A DNA stretch of 44,703 nt, from assembly GCA_012520295.1 (NCBI GenBank), contig JAAYOP010000071.1, positions 1 to 44,703 on the forward strand, in the 5' to 3' direction. The notes beneath the pieces are model-generated. The model worked only from the letters and a program-made list of their open reading frames with translations, did not search any database and had not been told where the DNA came from. Position numbers and translations under genes: made by a program. Positions 1-7,810 of this stretch are shown piece by piece. The stretch comes from Clostridiales bacterium. Its GTDB lineage: Bacteria; Bacillota; Clostridia; Oscillospirales; Oscillospiraceae. The stretch's first letter is position 1. Each line of letters begins with the position of its first letter.

Positions 1-40
1 CATCACCCCAGGGGCTCACCACCCCCGGCTACGGCCCCCC

Positions 41-54
41 GCCGCTCCCGCGGC
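41..54 (-). other. 5' hairpin of an outward transcript
   Basis: A GCCGC/GCGGC stem with a 4-nt loop lies where the transcript from the minus-strand promoter at 63-91 would begin. Such 5' hairpins often stabilise RNAs or belong to structured RNAs. The surrounding 1-60 is much richer in G and C than the rest of the window. The transcript leaves the window, so I cannot identify it. No RNA family consensus was recognised. Confidence 0.3.
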
Positions 55-74
55 AGGTGTTCAGATTAACACCT
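55..74. promoter_or_regulatory. Palindromic operator candidate over a -10 element
   Basis: AGGTGTT at 55-61 and AACACCT at 68-74 form a perfect 7-bp inverted repeat with a 6-nt spacer. It covers the -10 element (63-68) of the minus-strand promoter. That position suits a repressor site, but no regulator is identified. Confidence 0.3.
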
Positions 75-91
75 CAGGCCAACCATGTCAA
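63..91 (-). promoter_or_regulatory. Promoter reading out of the left edge
   Basis: On the minus strand TTGACA (91-86) is followed after 17 nt by TAATCT (68-63), with an extended TGn just before the -10. The -35 is perfect and the -10 matches 3 of 6. It would drive a gene or RNA to the left of the window, divergent from lexA. Confidence 0.5.
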
Positions 92-96
92 CCGCC

Positions 97-124
97 AGTT
101 TATCCCTTTTCAATTGCCGGTCAA
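97..124 (-). promoter_or_regulatory. Second upstream promoter, same direction
   Basis: On the minus strand TTGACC (124-119), a 16-nt spacer and TAAACT (102-97) form a second candidate about 30 bp upstream of the first. Tandem promoters are common before stable-RNA or highly expressed genes. This one is weaker. Confidence 0.3.
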
Positions 125-272
125 CACTTCGTTCTGTGCTCACCCTCAGGCTTCCCCTGAGCGCATACTCTCAAGATGCTCCTGAGAGCGATGACAATAT
201 ACCATCAACTTTCTATATAGTCAACGCTTTTTTAAATAAAATAATTGACAGCTGATAAAAAAACCATTAAGG

Positions 273-301
273 TTTACAGAATGTAGCGTAAAGTGTATAA
301 T
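273..301 (+). promoter_or_regulatory. lexA-cysS promoter
   Basis: TTTACA (273-278), a 17-nt spacer and a perfect TATAAT (296-301) form a strong SigA promoter 74 bp before the lexA start. A further TTGACA lies at 245-250. No canonical Firmicutes LexA box (GAAC-N4-GTTC) is visible around it. Confidence 0.75.
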
Positions 302-375
302 ATGAAACAATAAATGAGATTTATTTATAACGGTATATCTGCTTTAAATATAAAATAAGTATGGAGGCTGTAAAA

Positions 376-966
376 ATGAAGCCTTTGACCGCTATGCAGC
401 AGGCAGTTCTCGACTGTATTAAGCACAGTATTTCCGAATATGGATTTCCACCGTCAGTGAGGGAAATATGTGATTACGTTGGACTCAAGTCTCCCTCGAC
501 AGTACATAGCCATCTGAATTCACTGGAACGGATGGGCTATCTGCATCGCAGCTCTGGAAAGACCCGGGCCATAACCCTTACCCCATTGGCCACACAGCCT
601 GAAGGAATACCCATATTGGGAACTGTTGCGGCAGGTCAACCCATTCTTGCCGTTGAAGACGCTATTGGTTACCTTGATTATTACACAGGAAATTCCGGCA
701 ATTATTTTGCACTGCGAATACGAGGCTCTTCGATGATAAACGCCGGCATTTTGGATGGCGATATGGTAGTTGTTCGCAAGCAGGCCACTGCGGAACACGG
801 CGACATTGTTATTGCACTTATAGATGATGAGGCAACCTGTAAAAGATTGAGTAAAAACAACGGACAAATCTGGCTGCTTGCAGAAAATGACGATTATGAT
901 GATATTGACGGCAGTCAGGCCCAGATACTGGGGAAAGTAACAACTATAATAAGACAGTATAATTAA
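376..966 (+). CDS. lexA: LexA, SOS repressor with autoprotease domain
   Basis: LexA represses DNA-damage genes and cleaves itself when RecA filaments form. The 196-residue product has an N-terminal winged helix (about 1-65) and a C-terminal S24 peptidase fold. The Ala86-Gly87 cleavage bond, Ser119 in GSSM and Lys156 in ATCKRL form the expected autoproteolysis set. The start is the ATG at 376, because the GGAGG at 363-367 would lie inside an upstream in-frame ATG at 361. It is probably co-transcribed with cysS, which begins 20 bp downstream. I could not find a canonical LexA box near its promoter, so autoregulation is not shown by the sequence. Confidence 0.95.
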   Translation: MKPLTAMQQAVLDCIKHSISEYGFPPSVREICDYVGLKSPSTVHSHLNSLERMGYLHRSSGKTRAITLTPLATQPEGIPILGTVAAGQPILAVEDAIGYLDYYTGNSGNYFALRIRGSSMINAGILDGDMVVVRKQATAEHGDIVIALIDDEATCKRLSKNNGQIWLLAENDDYDDIDGSQAQILGKVTTIIRQYN

Positions 967-986
967 GATAAATTGGAGGCACTAAG

Positions 987-2387
<1,401 letters not shown>

Positions 2388-2402
2388 AAAGCAATTTAAC
2401 AG

Positions 2403-2430
2403 AGTCAGGCTGCCAGACGGCAGCCTGACT
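2403..2430 (+). terminator. Hairpin downstream of cysS
   Basis: A perfect 12-bp stem (2403-2414 with 2419-2430) encloses an AGAC tetraloop 15 bp after the cysS stop. It lacks a following T-run, so intrinsic termination is uncertain. A second GGGCTGG/CCAGCCC hairpin follows at about 2444-2474. Confidence 0.5.
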
Positions 2431-2561
2431 GGCTATCGAAGAGGGCTGGTACAAAGTGCTTTTTCCCAGCCCCTTGGCATAACATGACCTTGAAATGTCA
2501 TCTGGCTAACACTCTTCTTAAAACCGGTCAGATATAATTGTTTTGGGGAGGTGGGGTAAAT

Positions 2562-3911
2562 ATGCTCAATGATTTGACCCAGGGGAAACCCCTGAAGGTG
2601 ATATGGAGATTTTCGTTGCCGCTTTTACTCAGTATGGCGTTCCAGCAAATGTACAATGTTGCCGACAGCATGATAGTCGGCTGGCTCGTTGGCTCGAACG
2701 CACTGGCGGCAATAGGGGCAGCATATCCGATTACTCTTATATTTATAGCGATAGCCACCGGGCTGTCAATGGGGGCCTCGGTGGTAATAGGGCATCTTTA
2801 TGGCGCAAAACGCATGACCATGGTAAAAAGCGCAGTCAACACCGTCACATTGGCCCTGTGCGTGTTTGGAATATTTATAAGCGCTGTCGGTGTCGCTTTA
2901 TCCGGGCCGTTGATGAGAGTGCTGGGAGCACCGGCGACTATTTATAATGATGCCAGAAATTATCTGATAATCTATTCTGTGGGCATACTGCCCATGTTTA
3001 TATACAACACCACAAGCGCCGTTTTTACCGGACTTGGAGATTCAAAAAGACCGTTATATTTCCTGATATTATCATCACTGCTAAATATTCTGCTCGATAT
3101 CATAGCTGTGGGCCCCCTTAAAATGGGGGTAGCGGGTGCGGCCTGGGCAACGGTTCTCGCTCAGCTCATTGCTGCAGCACTGTCCGGCACCGTGCTTTTC
3201 AAAAGGGTCGGGGCTATTGAGACAGAGGAAAAACCAAAACTATTCGAAAAGCGTGTTCTCACTGAAATGCTCAGGCAATCATTACCGGCAGTCTTTCAAC
3301 AATCCTGTATCGCGATAGGCCATACCTTTATTCAGAGCCTGGTAAACAGTTACAGCGAATCATTTATAGCCGGATATGAGATCGCCTCAAAGATACACAA
3401 TTTTGCATATATGTGTTTTAACACGATTGGAACTGCACTCTCCAGCTTTGTCGCTCAAAATTTTGGGGCAGGTAAGATGAAGCGGATACAAAAGGGTTAT
3501 CAAATATCTTCAGCTATGTGCTTTGGCATCGCCGCATTTGTCGTCATAATCATGCAGGCATTTGCGCCGCAGCTCATCGGTTTATTTGTAGATGCATCTA
3601 AAAACCCCGAAGTTATTCTGGCGGGCAGCCGATATCTCAGAACCATATCTCCCGCTTACCTTGTCATCTGCTTTATCATTACCACCGGTGGCCTTTTACG
3701 CGGAGTAGGCCGTGTGCAGGTTTTCCTTATTATAACTATATTGGACTTGGGTATACGCGTGTCCATGTCATTTGTCCTGACAAATCTTCTGGGAAACTAC
3801 ACGGGCATTTTTTGGGCATGGTATTTCGGTTCCATTCCGGATTTCGCTATTTGTTTATGGCTCTACAGGCGCATGTGCCGGAAAGGCGGTCTTTTGGCTG
3901 GTGAGAGTTGA
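2562..3911 (+). CDS. MATE-family multidrug exporter
   Basis: MATE transporters use Na+ or H+ gradients to expel cationic drugs and metabolites across the membrane. The 449-residue protein has about 12 hydrophobic segments and an internal repeat. Its N-terminus resembles the MepA/DinF group (PLLLSMAFQQMYNVADSMIVG, then ALAAIGAAYP). The start is the ATG at 2562 after a GGGGAGGTGGGG site; an upstream in-frame TTG at 2538 lies before the ribosome site. The gene stands alone and converges on a MarR regulator, with which it shares a terminator. Regulation by that MarR protein is possible but not shown, and the substrate cannot be told. Confidence 0.9.
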   Translation: MLNDLTQGKPLKVIWRFSLPLLLSMAFQQMYNVADSMIVGWLVGSNALAAIGAAYPITLIFIAIATGLSMGASVVIGHLYGAKRMTMVKSAVNTVTLALCVFGIFISAVGVALSGPLMRVLGAPATIYNDARNYLIIYSVGILPMFIYNTTSAVFTGLGDSKRPLYFLILSSLLNILLDIIAVGPLKMGVAGAAWATVLAQLIAAALSGTVLFKRVGAIETEEKPKLFEKRVLTEMLRQSLPAVFQQSCIAIGHTFIQSLVNSYSESFIAGYEIASKIHNFAYMCFNTIGTALSSFVAQNFGAGKMKRIQKGYQISSAMCFGIAAFVVIIMQAFAPQLIGLFVDASKNPEVILAGSRYLRTISPAYLVICFIITTGGLLRGVGRVQVFLIITILDLGIRVSMSFVLTNLLGNYTGIFWAWYFGSIPDFAICLWLYRRMCRKGGLLAGES

Positions 3912-3948
3912 GGCCTACTTACACTATAATAATCAATTTATCCATTTA

Positions 3949-3990
3949 GATTAAAGAAGCTGTGCTCATCCGGGCACAGCTTCTTTAATC
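3949..3990. terminator. Bidirectional terminator between MATE and marR
   Basis: A perfect 17-bp stem (3949-3965 with 3974-3990, arms starting GATTAAAG and ending CTTTAATC) serves the two convergent genes. AT-rich outer arms supply a U-tract on either strand. Confidence 0.85.
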
Positions 3991-4000
3991 GGGGAAATAT

Positions 4001-4456
4001 TCAAAATGTTTCTACTGTCTTGAAGGCCTTTTTCAGGAGTCTTTCAAATTCATTGCGCTCTTCCTCAGTCATGTCGGACACAAACGCCTCTTCAGCCTCA
4101 TTGGAACACTTAACCAGAATATCCATCAGCTCCTCGCCTTTGGGCAGAGGTACCAGCTTTCTGTACCGGGCATCCTTTTCGCTCTTGGTCCTCTTGATGA
4201 ATTGCTTTTCTTCCAGTCTGTCGATTATTCCCGATACGGTGGGGTTTGTGAGCTTGAATACGGCCTGTATATCCAACTGGTTTATTTCACCCTTTTTTGA
4301 GTTGAAGAGAATGTAGGTAAGAACGTCTGCTTGAATAGAGGTCAGATTGTACTTGATCATTTGCTTGTTTTTTTGCTTGATTAGCGCATTGTTGAGCATG
4401 AAAATTAGTCCGATATTGTGCCTGTTCCTTTTCTCAGTCAAATTTTCGACTGCCAT
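4001..4456 (-). CDS. MarR-family transcriptional regulator
   Basis: MarR proteins are dimeric winged-helix regulators that often control drug efflux or stress genes and respond to small ligands. The 151-residue product has the usual all-helical ends and a central winged helix. LTSIQADVLTYI, the DIQAVFKLTNPTVSGIIDRLE recognition segment and the wing KRTKSEKDARYRKL are clear. The start at 4456 follows GGGGGAG; an in-frame ATG 15 nt upstream overlaps that site. It faces the MATE exporter tail to tail and also follows the SAH salvage pair on the same strand after 44 bp. Its target is unknown; the exporter is the natural candidate. Confidence 0.9.
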   Translation of the reverse strand: MAVENLTEKRNRHNIGLIFMLNNALIKQKNKQMIKYNLTSIQADVLTYILFNSKKGEINQLDIQAVFKLTNPTVSGIIDRLEEKQFIKRTKSEKDARYRKLVPLPKGEELMDILVKCSNEAEEAFVSDMTEEERNEFERLLKKAFKTVETF

Positions 4457-4500
4457 TTTATACTCCCCCATTTATTTTTTACGCTGATCGCGCATTCTTC

Positions 4501-5745
4501 TCATGTCAGCCAGCCATCAAGGTATCTCCTCTGATCACTCGTCAAAAAATCTATTGAAATGCCCATAGCGCTCAGCTTCCGCATGGCTATATCGTTATCA
4601 ATCTCCTCAGGAACCGGATATAAGTCCGGTTCAAGCCTGTCAGTTCTCTGAGCCAGATACGCCGCGCTGAGCGCCTGTATAGCAAAGCTCATATCCATTA
4701 TTTCAACAGGATGTCCATCTCCGGATGCCAGGTTGACCAGCCTGCCCTGGGCGAGCAAATACAGCCACTTGCCGCCTTCCAGCTTGTAGCCCATGATATT
4801 CGGCCTTTGCTCCTGCTTCTCTGTGGCCAGCTTTTCAAGGGTTTCCACATCAACCTCTACATTGAAATGGCCAGCGTTGCACATTATTGCTCCGTCTTTC
4901 ATCTTCTTAAAAGCAGGGCCGGTAATAACATCCTTACACCCGGTCGCTGTTATGAAAATATCACCAATCTCCGCCGCCTGCTCCATTGGCAGCACATGAA
5001 ACCCGTCCATTGCCGCTTCTATTGCCTTAACAGGGTCAACTTCCGTCACATATACAATTGCGCCCTGCCCCTTGGCTCTCATGGCAATGCCCTTTCCACA
5101 CCATCCGTAGCCTGCCACAACCACCTTTTTGCCCGCCACTACCAGATTGGTTGTCCTGTTTATCCCGTCCCAAACCGATTGTCCCGTCCCGTAGCGGTTG
5201 TCGAACAGGTATTTGCATTTTGCGTCATTAACTTTTATAACAGGATACCTCAATACCCCTTCTCTTTTCATGGAACGGAGCCTGTTTATCCCCGTTGTGG
5301 TTTCCTCGCAGCCCCCAAGTATACTCTCAATCAGCTCAGGCATTCTCCGATGTAATAATTCGGCAAGGTCACCGCCGTCATCTATTACAATATTGGGGCC
5401 TGGTTCAAGAACGGATATCAGGTCCCTTTCATACTCTTCCTCAGAAACTCCATGGCGAGCAAATATATTTATGCCTCCCGCTGCCAGAGCGGCGGCCACA
5501 TCATCCTGGGTAGACAACGGGTTGCAGCCTGTCGCGTAAAGCTCTGCTCCGGCAGCCTTAAGAAGCCTGCACAGGCATGCGGTCTTCGCCTCTATATGCA
5601 CTGACAGGGCAACCTTCAGATTTCTGAAAGGCTGGGTTTTTATAAACTCTTTTTCAATATCACTTAACAGGGGCATATTGAGCTTTGCCCACTTAATTTT
5701 TTTCTCACCTTGAGGAGCAAGGGATATGTCATTTATTCGATACAT
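4501..5745 (-). CDS. ahcY: S-adenosylhomocysteine (or S-inosylhomocysteine) hydrolase
   Basis: The family splits S-adenosylhomocysteine into homocysteine and adenosine, using bound NAD. The product has 414 residues and is the compact Thermotoga/archaeal type. VHIEAKTA lies near residue 50, EETTTG near 147, KVNDAKCKYLFDNRYGTGQS near 171-190, and the NAD motif GYGWCGKG near 212-219. The C-terminus ends RRYLDGW. An SD-like AAAAGGTG precedes the ATG. It lies 32 bp downstream of an MTA/SAH deaminase gene. That coupling raises the possibility that the true substrate is S-inosylhomocysteine, as reported for a Methanocaldococcus enzyme. Sequence alone does not decide between the two. Confidence 0.9.
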   Translation of the reverse strand: MYRINDISLAPQGEKKIKWAKLNMPLLSDIEKEFIKTQPFRNLKVALSVHIEAKTACLCRLLKAAGAELYATGCNPLSTQDDVAAALAAGGINIFARHGVSEEEYERDLISVLEPGPNIVIDDGGDLAELLHRRMPELIESILGGCEETTTGINRLRSMKREGVLRYPVIKVNDAKCKYLFDNRYGTGQSVWDGINRTTNLVVAGKKVVVAGYGWCGKGIAMRAKGQGAIVYVTEVDPVKAIEAAMDGFHVLPMEQAAEIGDIFITATGCKDVITGPAFKKMKDGAIMCNAGHFNVEVDVETLEKLATEKQEQRPNIMGYKLEGGKWLYLLAQGRLVNLASGDGHPVEIMDMSFAIQALSAAYLAQRTDRLEPDLYPVPEEIDNDIAMRKLSAMGISIDFLTSDQRRYLDGWLT

Positions 5746-5777
5746 TATTTAACACCTTTTCGTTTTTATTCATTGGT

Positions 5778-7076
5778 TTATTGTCTCATTCCCAAACGGC
5801 GGCATATTTTTTCCACCTCATAATATACCCTCTGGGAATCTATAGTCATATATTCACCGTTTTTATATAGTATTTTCCCGTCCACAAGTACCGTATCCAC
5901 CTCAGAACCGTTAGCCGAGTATGCCAGAGCGGAAATGAGATTGTTTTCAGGCTTCATCCAGGGCTTTTCAATGTCCAGGAGGATAAGGTCCGCCTTCATT
6001 CCCTTTCTTATTTCGCCGGTTACTCCCCCGAGTCCCAGAGCTTTGGCGCCGTTAGCCGTGGCAATTTTCAGCCCTTCATATGCGCTTAAAAATCCGGCAT
6101 CCCGGGTGGTCCCTTTATGCAAGAGGGTCAGATAGTTCAGGTCACGGAACATATTCAGCGCGTTATTGCTGGCCGCCCCATCCGTGCCCAGACAAACATT
6201 AATCCCCCGGGCAAGCAGCTTTTGCATGGGAGCAAAGCCATTGCCCAGCTTAAGGTTGCTCACCGGATTTGTGGCAACGCTTATGCCTCTTTGCGCCATT
6301 ATTTCAATATCCGAGTCAGAGAGATATACACAGTGAGCAGCCACGGTATTGCTTTTCAGAACGCCTGCTTCATCCAGCAATTCTACTGGACTGCAGCCAT
6401 ATTTTTCATTTATCTGATTTATTTCATCCTGGCTTTCCGAAACATGGATGTTAAGTCCAACATCAAGCTGGTCAGCTGTGGCGACAACCTCTCGAAGATA
6501 CCCGGGATCGCAGGTGTATGGCGCGTGTGGGGCAAGCATGAAAGAGAGGCCCTCGCTGCCTTTCCATTTTTCAATTTCTGCAACGGCTTCCCTCAGTCTC
6601 CGCTCACCGCCGCCCGGGTCTTCCGAGGAGCCGGTAAGCCCCCTGCTCATAACTGCCCTTATACCACACTCCTGCCGGGCTTTTGCAGCCTCGTCCGGGA
6701 ATATATACATATCAAGGGAGCATGTGGTGCCCGTCCTGAGCATTTCCATATAGCCCAGCATAGTCCCCCAATATGCGTCCTCCGGCAGCAGCCTGTCTTC
6801 CAAGGGTAATATGTTGCCGAAAAGCCAGTCGGTGAAAGCCAAATCATCGGCGTAGTTTCTAAAAACAGTCATATAAGCATGTGTATGCCCGTTTACAAGA
6901 CCGGGCATCAACAGCTTTCCGGTACCGTCCAGGACAGTTTCAGCTGAAAAGCCCTCTGGTTCGCTGTCTATTCCCGCTATGCACTTGTTTTGTATATAGA
7001 TATTGCTTTCTCTGACAGTGAATATTTTCTCATCGTCCGGCAGAACCGTTCTGACGTTTTTTATAAGGATATCCAT
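5778..7076 (-). CDS. mtaD: 5-methylthioadenosine / S-adenosylhomocysteine deaminase
   Basis: This amidohydrolase (TrzN/SsnA-related) deaminates methylthioadenosine, S-adenosylhomocysteine and related adenosines to the inosine forms. The 432-residue protein shows the metal site GLVNGHTHAY near residue 60. It also has HAPYTCD, HVSESQDEINQ, AAHCVYLSDSD and CLGTDGAASNN, which carry the remaining His, Glu and Asp ligands. The start is the ATG at 7076, nine bases after GGAG; the longer frame begins with a TTG that overlaps the site. The SAH hydrolase gene follows 32 bp downstream, so the two very probably form one salvage operon. Promoter elements upstream are not clear. Confidence 0.9.
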   Translation of the reverse strand: MDILIKNVRTVLPDDEKIFTVRESNIYIQNKCIAGIDSEPEGFSAETVLDGTGKLLMPGLVNGHTHAYMTVFRNYADDLAFTDWLFGNILPLEDRLLPEDAYWGTMLGYMEMLRTGTTCSLDMYIFPDEAAKARQECGIRAVMSRGLTGSSEDPGGGERRLREAVAEIEKWKGSEGLSFMLAPHAPYTCDPGYLREVVATADQLDVGLNIHVSESQDEINQINEKYGCSPVELLDEAGVLKSNTVAAHCVYLSDSDIEIMAQRGISVATNPVSNLKLGNGFAPMQKLLARGINVCLGTDGAASNNALNMFRDLNYLTLLHKGTTRDAGFLSAYEGLKIATANGAKALGLGGVTGEIRKGMKADLILLDIEKPWMKPENNLISALAYSANGSEVDTVLVDGKILYKNGEYMTIDSQRVYYEVEKICRRLGMRQ

Positions 7077-7189
7077 GAATTTTTTCTCCAATGAATTATA
7101 AATATTATGCTATTCATAATTCTATAACATTTTCCAAAAGAATACAATAGATATTGTTGTCTTTTTCTTTTAAAGCATTACAAAATACA

Positions 7190-7315
7190 TAATATCCACT
7201 GAATAAATGGGGTTTGTGAAAAGAGCAAATTTGCTCTTTTCCACATGCATTGATTGACTGCCTGAATAGATTTGAGGACATACGCCACAAATCCATCGCA
7301 CTGTAAGAGGCATTA
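7190..7315 (+). repeat. MITE-like repeat, copy A
   Basis: About 126 bp. The left end TAATATCCACTGAATAA matches the family end TAATGYCYRCTGAAYAA. The right end is degenerate and closes with AGGCATTA. Inside is a perfect 24-nt palindrome (7218-7241) and the family core ATTGATTGACTGCCTGAAT. An imperfect inverted repeat follows (AGATTTGAGG with CCACAAATCC). Open frames across it are artefacts of the repeat. It occupies most of the 347-bp gap between mtaD and the next gene. Confidence 0.75.
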
Positions 7316-7319
7316 TAAA

Positions 7320-7343
7320 AACGGGGCGGTTCTTCGCCCCGTT
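7320..7343 (-). terminator. Terminator of the spoIIE-side transcript
   Basis: A 9-bp AACGGGGCG/CGCCCCGTT stem with a 6-nt loop is followed on the minus strand by five T residues. It lies about 80 bp after the small hypothetical gene at 7424-7759. Confidence 0.8.
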
Positions 7344-7423
7344 GCCATTGTAATTTATTAAATTGGAAAACATGTGGAATTCCATCATCGATGATACTAA
7401 AACTGGGAATATTATGCCCACAA

Positions 7424-7759
7424 TCATAGCAGCTTTGCACACAGCCAGGCTATACCGGTAAATGCCGCTCCTGCCGCAGCGTATACCGGCGCAGGTAATC
7501 TGAATTTTCTTTTCAGTATATTGTTTTTTACATAGTTATTTGCTATTTTCTGCGCTTCCTTCAAAATATCATCCTGTGAAGTGTTATTTTTCAGAAACGC
7601 CCCATCCTTTATAATAAATATCGCTTTTTCGAAAAGCTGGGGATCGGGTGATTTAACGATAATTACTTGTTTTGATATACCTTTAATCATGTCCCACGCT
7701 CCAAAACCTTTTAATGGCATTTTAACCGTTTTGATTTTGGAATATTCAAACAAATGCAT
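7424..7759 (-). CDS. Small hypothetical protein with C-terminal membrane segment
   Basis: The 111-residue product has no recognised function. The core from about residue 14 (MPLKGFGAWDMIKGI) through QVIIVKSPDPQLFEKAIFIIKDG looks like a conserved soluble domain. DILKEAQKIANNYV is a probable helix, and the last 20 residues (PVYAAAGAAFTGIAWLCAKL) form one transmembrane segment. The true start may be the internal ATG of MPLKGF, because neither ATG has a good ribosome site. It follows spoIIE on the same strand after 51 bp and is followed by a clear terminator, so the two may be co-transcribed. A sporulation role would be inference from position only. Confidence 0.65.
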   Translation of the reverse strand: MHLFEYSKIKTVKMPLKGFGAWDMIKGISKQVIIVKSPDPQLFEKAIFIIKDGAFLKNNTSQDDILKEAQKIANNYVKNNILKRKFRLPAPVYAAAGAAFTGIAWLCAKLL

Positions 7760-7810
7760 CAGCTATCAACAGCAGACAGAGTTTTATCATTTTCAACAGT
7801 TTGTCCATGG

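Noticed and set aside
361-375. Upstream in-frame ATG for lexA.
   Set aside because: It overlaps the GGAGG site that serves the ATG at 376.
967-986. Possible T-box leader for cysS.
   Set aside because: The gap to lexA is only 20 bp and holds just the ribosome site.
2388-2561. Possible riboswitch before the MATE gene, since several short hairpins occur.
   Set aside because: No recognised aptamer core; the first hairpin is better read as the end of the lexA-cysS transcript.
7114-7442. Two overlapping minus-strand reading frames of 90-108 codons.
   Set aside because: They run through MITE copy A and the hairpin at 7320-7343, have no ribosome site and no protein-like composition.
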